Source: Opitutus sp. GAS368 (GTDB taxonomy: Bacteria > Verrucomicrobiota > Verrucomicrobiia > Opitutales > Opitutaceae). From it: a stretch of 34,303 nucleotides of DNA. Below the pieces are notes generated by a model. That model searched no databases, was not told the origin of the DNA, and saw only the letters and a list, made by a program, of their open reading frames with translations. The DNA lies in assembly GCA_945906965.1 (NCBI GenBank), contig CAMDRP010000022.1, positions 1 to 34,303 of the forward strand. Reading direction: 5' to 3'. The stretch's first letter is position 1, and each line of letters opens with the position of its first letter. A program made the translations under genes and the position numbers. Below, in pieces: positions 24,666 to 31,953 of the stretch.

Positions 24666-25964
24666 TCAGGCCAACGACCAAGGGGAGCGCATGGCGCGGG
24701 TGCGCAGGCGGTTGGCCGCTTCGTCGCCCACGAATTCCTCTTTGGCCGCGTCCCATTGCAACTTGCGGCCGAGAACCATCGCGATCTGGCCGAGGTTGCA
24801 CACGGTCGTCGTGCGGTGGCCGAGTTCGACGTCGGCAATCGGGCGGGCGCGGGAGCGCACGCATTCAAAGAAATTGTCCTGATGATTTTTGCTGAGCGCG
24901 AGCTGGATGGGCTTGTTGGGGGCCTGCATCTCGCGGAGCAGATTGGGATCGGAGGCACTCATCTTGTCGCGCGCGATATCGAGCCAGCCGCGCTCGCCGA
25001 CGAAGCGCACGGTGCCGCCGCCTTCGTAGCGGGTGCGGCAGTGCATCGGCACGCCGTTGGCGTAGCGGACCGTGAAGTTGACGTTGGTCGCGTTGGTAAA
25101 AAGGCCGCTGCTGGGGAACTCGCCCTTGCCTTCGACGGAGACGGGGCCGCTGTCATCCATGCCGAGCGCCCATTGGCCAATGTCGAGGTAGTGGGCGCCC
25201 CAGTTGGTCACCTGACCGTAGGCGCTCTCGGCGATGAAGCGGAAATTGTAGTGGCAGCCGATGGACGAGTAGGGCCGCCACGGAGCGGGCCCGAGCCAGA
25301 GATCCCAATCGAGGTTGGCCGGCACGGCCTCGGGTTTCCAGGTGGCGTCGCAGAAGCGGTTGTTGGGTGGAATCCAGCATTCGATGCGGTCGAGTTTACC
25401 GAGACCGTTGTTGCGCACGAATTCAGCGACGTCGTGGAAACGTTTCATCGAGCGGTGTTGGGTGCCGTGCTGGGCCACGCGGCCGTATTTACGGGCGGCC
25501 TCGACGACGGCGCGGCCCTCGGCAATGGTGAGGGTCAGCGGTTTCTCGATGTAGACATCCTTGCCGTTGCGCATCGCGTCGATGGCGATCAACGCGTGCC
25601 AGTGGTCGGGCGTGCAGATGAAGACGGCGTCGATGTCGGGACGGCGGTTGAGTTCGCGGAAGTCGCCGTAGGTTTTGCAATCGGTGTTCTCGTAGGCGGT
25701 GTTGACGCGGACGGCGGCGGCTTTGACGCGGTCGCGGTCCACGTCGCAAACGGCGAGGACCTTGAGTGACTCGGGCGAACCGAGAAGCGGGCCGTAGTGG
25801 CCGTCGGCGATGTTGCCGCAGCCGATGATGCCAACGGTGATTTTCTTGCTCGGGGCGTTTTGCCCACGGAGACCCGAGGGCAAAATGAGCGGGGCGGCGG
25901 CGATGGCGGTGGCGAGGGCCGAGTGGCGAAGGAAATCGCGGCGGCTGAGGGGCGAGAAATTCAT
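24666..25964 (-). CDS. Tat-exported Gfo/Idh/MocA-family oxidoreductase
   Basis: A 432-residue protein with a twin-arginine signal at the very start (SRRDFLRHSALATAIAAAPL). The Rossmann motif GIIGCGNIADGHYG lies at 45-58, AVCDVDRDRVKAAA at 71-84, and the family signature E140-K141-P142 (DVYIEKPLTLT) is intact. The C-terminal half is the usual beta-sheet domain (WGAHYLDIGQWALGMDDSGP). Such Tat-exported members in Verrucomicrobia and Planctomycetes carry a tightly bound NAD(P) and are thought to work on sugars in the periplasm. The gene starts 6 bases after the HEAT-protein stop, so the two form one operon. Substrate not predictable; the context favours a sugar or sugar acid. Confidence 0.93.
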   Translation of the reverse strand: MNFSPLSRRDFLRHSALATAIAAAPLILPSGLRGQNAPSKKITVGIIGCGNIADGHYGPLLGSPESLKVLAVCDVDRDRVKAAAVRVNTAYENTDCKTYGDFRELNRRPDIDAVFICTPDHWHALIAIDAMRNGKDVYIEKPLTLTIAEGRAVVEAARKYGRVAQHGTQHRSMKRFHDVAEFVRNNGLGKLDRIECWIPPNNRFCDATWKPEAVPANLDWDLWLGPAPWRPYSSIGCHYNFRFIAESAYGQVTNWGAHYLDIGQWALGMDDSGPVSVEGKGEFPSSGLFTNATNVNFTVRYANGVPMHCRTRYEGGGTVRFVGERGWLDIARDKMSASDPNLLREMQAPNKPIQLALSKNHQDNFFECVRSRARPIADVELGHRTTTVCNLGQIAMVLGRKLQWDAAKEEFVGDEAANRLRTRAMRSPWSLA

Positions 25965-25970
25965 GGCGGT

Positions 25971-26555
25971 TTAGACTTTGAGGGTGGCGATGCGGGCGAG
26001 GGCGCGGTCGGCGGCTTCGCGCACGATGGCGGGCTCGGTGGCGGCGTCCTTGATGGCGGTAAGAGCGGATTTGGCCGCGGGGTTGCCGCGCACGCCGATG
26101 CTCCCGATGAGACCGGCTTTGGCGTTGCCGGTGAGGGTTCCGAGGGCGGCGAGGAAGGCGGCGTCGGCCTCGGGGCTGGTAATGTGTTGCAGGGCGTAGC
26201 GGGCGGCTTCGGTGGTCTTGGCGTCTTGGAGAAGCGCGGCTAAAGCAGGCACGCTCTTGGCCGAGCCGACCATGGCGAGCATCTGACAGATGAAAGCGAG
26301 GCCCGCTTCCGTGCGGCCGGGAGTCTCGAGGGACTTTAGGAGTTGCTGCTCGGTGCGGCCAGTCTCCGCGGCTGGGGTGTGAATCACGCGTTCGCGGACG
26401 GTCCACGCGTAGCTACGGTCGCCGCCGTATTCGATGAGAGCACATCGCTCCCACGGGTCGGGTGAAGGGCCGGCGTTGGAGTAACGATCGGCCGGATTGG
26501 CCGATACGACTTTCTTGGACTTGGCCGCGGGAGCGGCGGGAGTTTCCGCGTTCAT
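25971..26555 (-). CDS. HEAT-repeat protein
   Basis: From ATG 26555 the protein has 194 residues (an in-frame ATG at 26606 would reach back into the divergent promoter region and is disfavoured). The N-terminus is Ala/Lys-rich and disordered, followed by a stretch with PWERCALIEYGGDRSYAW. From about residue 80 there are alpha-helical HEAT units: KSVPALAALLQDAKTTEAAR, YALQHITSPEADAAFLAALG, LIGSIGVRGNPAAKSALTAI and AIVREAADRALARIATLK. HEAT arrays bind partner proteins, and similar small proteins often precede Gfo/Idh/MocA genes in Verrucomicrobia. No signal peptide is visible although its operon partner is Tat-exported. Role unknown, perhaps assembly of the oxidoreductase. Confidence 0.8.
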   Translation of the reverse strand: MNAETPAAPAAKSKKVVSANPADRYSNAGPSPDPWERCALIEYGGDRSYAWTVRERVIHTPAAETGRTEQQLLKSLETPGRTEAGLAFICQMLAMVGSAKSVPALAALLQDAKTTEAARYALQHITSPEADAAFLAALGTLTGNAKAGLIGSIGVRGNPAAKSALTAIKDAATEPAIVREAADRALARIATLKV

Positions 26556-26779
26556 AGCTTCAAAAGGACGGGTTGGGGTTGCTAGAAAATTGTATCGGAA
26601 TCGCACAGGCGAAGTCGCGGCAAGGAGAATTTGGCTGTGCGCTGATTTTTCTAGGCTTCGGGTTGCATCCTGAAGCCCCGCTTTTAGGTTTTGGGCTGTC
26701 CCATGATAGCCGTCTGACTAGTCGATTGACCTCAGCCCTCCACCCCCCAAAGCGAATCGTTCAAGGAAGCCAAATCTGC
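26556..26779. promoter_or_regulatory. Divergent promoter region between the HEAT protein and sulfatase genes
   Basis: No gene in these 224 bases. For the minus-strand gene a TACAAT -10-like sequence occurs around 26613 (read on minus), but its -35 is poor. A hairpin at 26654-26677 (GGCTTCGGG-TTGCAT-CCTGAAGCC, 9 bp with one G-T pair) and the 8-bp palindrome GACTAGTC at 26716-26723 lie in the sulfatase leader side and could be regulatory. Confidence 0.4.
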
Positions 26780-28609
26780 ATGAAATTCCGCATTCGCTTT
26801 TGCCTCTTTGTTGGGGCGGCCTGCAGCGTACTCGACGCTGCCCGTCCTGCTCGTCCGCCTAACATTGTCGTCCTTCTTGCCGACGACGCCGGCTGGGGCG
26901 ACTACTCGCGCAACGGCAACACCCAGCTGCGCACGCCCAACATTGATTCGATTGCGAGTGGAGGCGCCACGCTGGATCGCTTTTTCGTTTGCTCGGTCTG
27001 CTCGCCCACGCGCGCGGAATTTCTCACCGGCCGCTATCACCCGCGCAGTGGTGTCTATGGCGTCACAACTGGCCAGGAGCGTATGGCCCTCGACGAAAAA
27101 ACGATGGCAGATAGCTTCAAGGCCGCCGGCTACGCCACCGGCGCGTTCGGTAAATGGCACAACGGCTCGCAGTGGCCCTACCATCCGCGCGCCCGAGGCT
27201 TCGACGAATACCTCGGTTTTACAGACGGCCATTGGGGCGAGTATTTCGATCCGCCGCTTGAGCGCGACGGGGCCTACAACCGCGATGCCAAGGGCTACAT
27301 CATCGACATCCTCACGGATGCTGCACTCAGCTTTATTGAGCGCAACCGCTCACGACCATTTTTCTGCTACGTGCCGTACAACACGCCGCACTCGCCTTGG
27401 GCCGTACCCGCCGCGGATTGGGACCGCCACAAAAACGCAGCGATTACGCAACCCGCTACCAACCCCGCGCTGGAGATCGCGGATCAGACGCGCGTCGTGC
27501 ACGCCATGCTTGAGAACCAGGACACAAACATCGGTCGCATTCTGCGCCGGCTCGATCAGCTCGGCCTCACCGACAACACCATCGTGCTCTACTTCTCCGA
27601 CAACGGCCCCAACACGTGGCGCTGGACCGGGGGCATGAAGGGCAAGAAGGGCGGCACGGACGAGGGCAGCCTACGCTCACCGTTCTTCATCCGCTGGCCT
27701 GGCCACATCCCCGCTGACCGCTCGCTGCCCGAAATCGCCAGCACCATCGATCTGCTGCCGACGCTCACTGCGCTAGCTGGCATCCCGCGCGTCGGCTCAA
27801 AGCCCATCGATGGCCGCGATCTATCCGCGCGTCTCCTCGGCCAAGCCACTCAGCCTGGGCCTGAGCGGATGCTTTTTTCCACGTGGCAACGCGCTATTAC
27901 TGTGCGCACGCAACGCTTCAGGCTAGATGCTCAGGGTCAGCTCTACGACATGATCGCGGATCCCGGTCAGACCGCGAGCGTTGGCGATAAGAACAGCTCC
28001 GTGGCGGCCGAACTCACTGCTGCCGCCGCCGCTTGGCGCAAGGAAATGTTTGGCGAAGCTGCCTCGGTCTCCGGAAAAACGAAGACCGAAAAGAAAGCCA
28101 CAAATAAAGCCGGCGCAGGCAACACCGTCGATCCGCGTCCCATCCCCGTCGGCTACCGCGAATTTCCTCATACCTGGCTGCCAGCGCGTGACGCCGAGCC
28201 GCGCGGCGCGCTGCAACGTAGCTCCGGTGCGCCCAACAGCTCCTACTTCGTCAACTGGCGCTCGCGTGAGGACTCTATCGTGTGGAACATCGACGTCCAC
28301 ACCGCTGGCGACTACGCCGTCGAGATTCTCTACACCTGCCCCGAGCCTGATGCAGGAGCTACCATCGAGCTGAGCCTTGGTGAGGTCCGCCTCGCCAGTA
28401 AGGTCGCTCCCGGCTGGGACCCTCCTCTCTTCACGAATCAGGACACGATCCCGCGCCCGATAGCTGAATCGAAGATGAAGGAGTTCCGCCCGCTCAACCT
28501 CGGCACGATCCACTTACCCGCCGGCCGCGGCCCATTGACCCTTCGCGCGACCGACATCCCCGGCAAATCAGTGATGGATATGCACGCGATCACGCTGACT
28601 TTGCGCTGA
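26780..28609 (+). CDS. Sulfatase (formylglycine type) with C-terminal beta domain
   Basis: From ATG 26780 the protein has 609 residues; an in-frame ATG at 26573 would add 69 residues running through the divergent promoter and is rejected. AAGGAAG about 10 bases upstream is a possible ribosome site. A signal peptide is followed by PNIVVLLADDAGWGDYSRNG with metal ligands D35/D36, then C74-S-P-T-R78, the motif whose Cys becomes formylglycine, LTGRY, GKWHNG and YFSDNGPNTW. About residues 460-609 form an extra beta-rich domain (WNIDVHTAGDYAVEILYTCP). It removes sulfate esters, probably from a glycan, outside the cytoplasm. It is divergent from the oxidoreductase operon, so the locus may handle a sulfated sugar. 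No formylglycine-generating enzyme gene is in the window. Confidence 0.95.
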   Translation: MKFRIRFCLFVGAACSVLDAARPARPPNIVVLLADDAGWGDYSRNGNTQLRTPNIDSIASGGATLDRFFVCSVCSPTRAEFLTGRYHPRSGVYGVTTGQERMALDEKTMADSFKAAGYATGAFGKWHNGSQWPYHPRARGFDEYLGFTDGHWGEYFDPPLERDGAYNRDAKGYIIDILTDAALSFIERNRSRPFFCYVPYNTPHSPWAVPAADWDRHKNAAITQPATNPALEIADQTRVVHAMLENQDTNIGRILRRLDQLGLTDNTIVLYFSDNGPNTWRWTGGMKGKKGGTDEGSLRSPFFIRWPGHIPADRSLPEIASTIDLLPTLTALAGIPRVGSKPIDGRDLSARLLGQATQPGPERMLFSTWQRAITVRTQRFRLDAQGQLYDMIADPGQTASVGDKNSSVAAELTAAAAAWRKEMFGEAASVSGKTKTEKKATNKAGAGNTVDPRPIPVGYREFPHTWLPARDAEPRGALQRSSGAPNSSYFVNWRSREDSIVWNIDVHTAGDYAVEILYTCPEPDAGATIELSLGEVRLASKVAPGWDPPLFTNQDTIPRPIAESKMKEFRPLNLGTIHLPAGRGPLTLRATDIPGKSVMDMHAITLTLR

Positions 28610-29059
28610 ATTACGCAGACCGCAGGACTTTAAAAACTATCTAAAAAAACGTAATAAATCAGAGCGAAAATATTATGCCCGGTCGCATGACCGATGTGGG
28701 GTTTTCGCCTAGCGCGTCACTTGGGGGCGCTGTATATTTCATTTCCCTCTCTGCTTTCGAGGAAAGGCAAGACCTGGTTATTGAGATGAAGAGATGCCCT
28801 ATCCGACGGCTTAGGTTAAGCGATTAAGTCTTTTTGACTTGCTACGATCCAGCGCGATTCGGCGCCGCTTTCCTCAGTTACCCGTCACCAGGATTAACTA
28901 GGCAGTTTGCTGGGCGGGACTTTAGGGTAGGAGGGCGTTCTCGGCGTGGGCGCGGAGGCAGGGAGGAAGTAAGTTTGGAAGCGGGCGGGCGAGGGCGGGA
29001 GTTTTTCGTGGTTGCGTGAGGTAAATGCGGGCGCATTCACTCGGTGGGATTTCCTCCGC
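28610..29059. other. Intergenic region between sulfatase and scpB
   Basis: About 450 bases with no believable gene; the few short frames have no family-like sequence. It is more AT-rich than its surroundings at 28620-28680. Small hairpins are seen (CGGTC-GCAT-GACCG near 28680; AAGTC-TTTTT-GACTT near 28826), but none is a convincing terminator. A near-palindrome at 29021-29040 is listed separately. Confidence 0.5.
29021..29040 (+). promoter_or_regulatory. Near-palindrome just upstream of scpB
   Basis: GTAAATGCG-GG-CGCATTCAC: 9-base arms with one mismatch around two central bases, ending 19 bases before the scpB start. Symmetry and position suit an operator for a dimeric repressor, but no regulator can be named and chance is not excluded. 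Confidence 0.35.
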
Positions 29060-29998
29060 ATGGCGTTTAACCTAAAAAAAGTTCTCAAGGCTCTGTTGCT
29101 GTCGTCCAACCAGCCGCTCTCGGTCAAGGACATCCAAGGCGTGTTCACGCGCTTCCATGAACAGCAGACGCTGCCGTTGCCGGGGATCGTGACTGACTAC
29201 GCCGCACCCGTCGAAACCGCAGGGCCGGACGATGTGCCCGTGGCGCCGGAAGAATCAATCGAGGCGCCCTTGGCCGAAGACATCTCGGCCGTGGAAGAAC
29301 CGGTCGAAGCGATCATCGATGGCAGCGAAGATGTGGAGCTGTATCAGGACGTGCCCTCGTTGATCACGACAGCGCAGATCCGCGAGGCCATGGATGTGAT
29401 CGCGGCGGAACTGCGCGTGGCCGACGAAGGACTTTTACTCATCGAAGGCTCGAGCGGCTATCGCTTGATGACGCAGCCGCGCTTTGCGCGGTGGTTGCGG
29501 ATTTTGCGGCAGGAGCCGCCACCGGTGAAGCTGAGTCAATCGGCCCTCGAGACGCTCGCCGTCGTGTCCTACCGCCAACCCGTGACACGCACTGAGATCG
29601 AGACGATCCGAGGTGTGTCGGCCGAGGCCGGCGTGAATAAATTATTGGAGCGGGATCTGATCTACATCGTTGGCCGGGCGGATTTGCCGGGGCGGCCGTT
29701 GCAATACGGTACGACGGATCGTTTCCTGGAATTTGCGGGCATGAAGTCGATCGACGAGCTGCCGGCTTCCGATGTGTTGAGTTCGCGCCAGATTGACGAG
29801 TGGTTGAAAAACGCCACGAACGCGCCGAAGCCGACCGACGCCGACATGGGCCTGCCCGACGAGCAATTGCCCTTAGAAGCGGTCATCGCGGCCGAAGCCG
29901 AGGCCGTAGCGGCCAGCACGCCAGAGCCGGATGCGCCCGCGGCCGTGGCGGACGAGCCCGTGCCGGCTAAGGACGAAACTGAACAACCCTCTGCCTAA
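29060..29998 (+). CDS. scpB: Segregation and condensation protein B
   Basis: From ATG 29060 (MAFNLKKVLKALLLSSNQPL) the protein has 312 residues; an in-frame start 16 codons upstream is less like the family. The first winged-helix unit is interrupted after VKDIQGVFTRF by about 65 acidic, Pro/Glu-rich residues before ITTAQIREAMDVIAAELRVA. The core LIEGSSGYRLMTQPRFARWL, SALETLAVVSYRQPVTRTEI and GRPLQYGTTDRFLEFAGMKS is typical ScpB. The last 50 residues are again acidic and Ala-rich. ScpB joins ScpA and SMC in chromosome condensation. scpA is not next to it. Two bases separate it from pheA, so the pair is one operon. The inserted acidic segments make it longer than the usual 180-200 residues. Confidence 0.92.
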   Translation: MAFNLKKVLKALLLSSNQPLSVKDIQGVFTRFHEQQTLPLPGIVTDYAAPVETAGPDDVPVAPEESIEAPLAEDISAVEEPVEAIIDGSEDVELYQDVPSLITTAQIREAMDVIAAELRVADEGLLLIEGSSGYRLMTQPRFARWLRILRQEPPPVKLSQSALETLAVVSYRQPVTRTEIETIRGVSAEAGVNKLLERDLIYIVGRADLPGRPLQYGTTDRFLEFAGMKSIDELPASDVLSSRQIDEWLKNATNAPKPTDADMGLPDEQLPLEAVIAAEAEAVAASTPEPDAPAAVADEPVPAKDETEQPSA

Positions 29999-30000
29999 AC

Positions 30001-31080
30001 ATGGAACTCGGCCCGATTCGCGAAAAGATCGACGTACTCGACCGGCAGTTGGTCGAACTCATCAACCAGCGCCTCACGCTCGCGGCCGAGATCGGCAAGA
30101 TCAAGCGCAGCACCGGCGGCGAGATCTACGTGCCTGAGCGTGAAGACGCGGTGTTTCGCAAAGTTTCCGGTCAGAACAACGGCCCGATCAAGCACGACGC
30201 GTTGCGCGCGATTTATCGTGAGATTATGTCGGCGGCCATCGCGCTCGAGAAGCCGCTGATGATCGCGTATCTCGGGCCCGAAGCGAGCAACACGCACGCT
30301 GCGGCCATGAAGAAATTTGGCGCCAGCGTGGACTACCACGCGATGGCGACGATCGCGGATATTTTTACCGCGGTGGAAAAAGGCGAAGCGGATCACGCGG
30401 TCATTCCCATCGAAAATTCCACCGAAGGCAGCGTGCGCGAGACGTTGGACAGCTTCGTCGAGAGCGACCTGAAAATCGTCGGCCAAATTTATCTGGAGAT
30501 CACGCACGCGCTCGTGTCGCAGTCCCCGCTGGATAAAATCACGCACGTCTATTCCAAAGATCAGGCGCTGGCGCAGTGCCGCCTGTGGTTGAACCGGCAT
30601 TTGCCGCACGCGCAATTGGTCGAGGCTTCGAGCACGTCGCGCGCGGTGCAGATCGCTAAAGACGAGCCGACGGCCGCCGCGGTCGCGGGCGAATTAGCGG
30701 CCGCGCACTACGGCGTGCCAGTGCAGGCGAAAAACATTCAAGACAAGGCGGACAACACGACGCGGTTTTTTGTGCTCGGGCGCAAAGCGGCGGGCTCCGT
30801 GGGCGGCGGTAAAGACGTCACGAGTTTGCTCGTTTCGCTCGGCGACGAGGCGGCCTCGCACTCGGGTGCGTTGTTGAAGATGCTGATGCCGTTGGCCGAG
30901 CGCGGCGTGAATCTTTCCAAGATCGAATCGCGGCCGAGCAAAAAGCGCCCGTGGGATTATTATTTTTTCCTCGATGTGAGCGGTCACTACGAAGATGCGG
31001 CCATGAAGGCGGCGCTGGCGGAATTGCGCGCGTCGTGCCCGATGGTGAAGTGGCTGGGCAGTTATCCGGCGGCGACCTGA
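30001..31080 (+). CDS. pheA: Bifunctional chorismate mutase / prephenate dehydratase (P-protein)
   Basis: A 359-residue protein. Residues 1-85 are an AroQ-type chorismate mutase (IREKIDVLDRQLVELINQRL, EIGKIKR, YVPEREDAV). Residues of about 87-270 are prephenate dehydratase (IAYLGPEASNTHAAA, VIPIENSTEGSVRETLD, and the catalytic TRF at 264-266 in DNTTRFFVLG). Residues of about 275-355 are a regulatory ACT domain with GALLKML and the ESRP motif at 309-312, which in known members binds phenylalanine for feedback inhibition. It makes phenylpyruvate from chorismate in phenylalanine synthesis. Co-transcribed with scpB, an unrelated gene. Confidence 0.96.
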   Translation: MELGPIREKIDVLDRQLVELINQRLTLAAEIGKIKRSTGGEIYVPEREDAVFRKVSGQNNGPIKHDALRAIYREIMSAAIALEKPLMIAYLGPEASNTHAAAMKKFGASVDYHAMATIADIFTAVEKGEADHAVIPIENSTEGSVRETLDSFVESDLKIVGQIYLEITHALVSQSPLDKITHVYSKDQALAQCRLWLNRHLPHAQLVEASSTSRAVQIAKDEPTAAAVAGELAAAHYGVPVQAKNIQDKADNTTRFFVLGRKAAGSVGGGKDVTSLLVSLGDEAASHSGALLKMLMPLAERGVNLSKIESRPSKKRPWDYYFFLDVSGHYEDAAMKAALAELRASCPMVKWLGSYPAAT

Positions 31081-31286
31081 GTTTTTTTGCCCGCTCCGCT
31101 TAATGGCGGAAAAAATAAACGGGGTATGCACTTAACTGAATCAGTGCGTTCCATCACTTATGCTTACACAAGCCTTCTCCGATCCAAAAAATGGCTATCG
31201 GGCTCCTTTGGATCCCTCATTCCGCTCCTAAGATACTATCCACAGTCTGCTTAAGGACCAATATCCGGCCTCCTGGTTTGTTTGAC

Positions 31287-31322
31287 TTGTCACAGATAAG
31301 CTCACATCTGTAGATTATCTGT
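31287..31322 (+). promoter_or_regulatory. Promoter and probable AbiEi operator
   Basis: A -35-like TTGTCA (31287-31292), an 18-base spacer and a -10-like TAGATT (31311-31316) lie just before abiEi, so the transcript would start at or within a few bases of the ATG at 31324. The spacer contains ACAGAT (31292-31297) and its inverted copy ATCTGT (31306-31311), and ATCTGT recurs at 31317-31322. AbiEi antitoxins of characterised abiE systems bind inverted repeats in their own promoter, so this is the expected operator. The rest of 31081-31286 shows no gene and only a weak hairpin near 31096. Confidence 0.55.
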
Positions 31323-31323
31323 T

Positions 31324-31950
31324 ATGGAATACGCCAACATCCTTCGCCACTATGGGGCGCTCGGATTCTTTGAACTCCCGGACCTTCTCACCTTCACCGG
31401 CGAGAAAAAAAGGACCGTGCTCCAAACACTCTATCGATGGAATAAGAAGGGTTGGATCATCGCTATCCGTCGTGGCTTCTACGCGATCCCCGAGGACCTC
31501 GCAAAAAACCCGCTAACCGCAGAGCGAGCCGCCAACCATGTCAAAAAGGCGACCTACGTTACCGGATTATGGCGCCTCAACCAACTTGGGCTGATTCCAG
31601 AAGGTGTCACCGTCGTCACCAACGCGACACGAGACAATCCCGCCGAATTCGAAACACCGATCGGACGGTTTGCCTACCAACACATCCAAACACAAGGGTT
31701 CTTCGGCTACGAAGAGAAACCTGACGGCGGAGGCATCAATGTCCAGGTGGCGACACCGGAAAAGGCACTGCTCGATTTCTTCTGGTGGAAAAATGTAGAA
31801 TGGACCGACACCGAATTCGAGCGTTGGCGCATTCAGGATCCATTCCATCGCCTCAACCACAAACGGCTAAAAGAATTCGCCAAGCGCTGGGATCAGCCTC
31901 GGCTCATTCGTGCAGTCGAAAACGTCACGGCTTTTCTTAACGCCGCCTAA
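31324..31950 (+). CDS. abiEi: AbiEi-type antitoxin / transcriptional regulator
   Basis: A 208-residue protein. The N-terminal winged helix (ILRHYGALGFFELPDLLTFT, then VLQTLYRWNKKGWIIAIRRG, FYAIPED) is the AbiEi antitoxin-type DNA-binding domain. The C-terminal part (AANHVKKATYVTGLWRLNQL, VQVATPEKALLDFFWW) is the domain that in known systems is needed to oppose the toxin. AbiE is a phage-abortive-infection and type IV toxin-antitoxin system in which AbiEi represses the operon and counteracts AbiEii without binding it. Three bases separate it from abiEii. Lower GC and different codon use than the housekeeping neighbours suggest acquisition by transfer. Subfamily assignment is from motifs only. 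Confidence 0.85.
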   Translation: MEYANILRHYGALGFFELPDLLTFTGEKKRTVLQTLYRWNKKGWIIAIRRGFYAIPEDLAKNPLTAERAANHVKKATYVTGLWRLNQLGLIPEGVTVVTNATRDNPAEFETPIGRFAYQHIQTQGFFGYEEKPDGGGINVQVATPEKALLDFFWWKNVEWTDTEFERWRIQDPFHRLNHKRLKEFAKRWDQPRLIRAVENVTAFLNAA

Positions 31951-31953
31951 AAC

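Noticed and set aside
26573-26779. N-terminal extension of the sulfatase from an earlier in-frame ATG
   Set aside because: It would precede a clear signal peptide, overlap the divergent gene's promoter region and has no conserved residues.
31081-31110. Intrinsic terminator after pheA
   Set aside because: The CCGCT-TAAT-GGCGG stem is followed by As, not Ts, on the plus strand, so it does not fit a plus-strand terminator.
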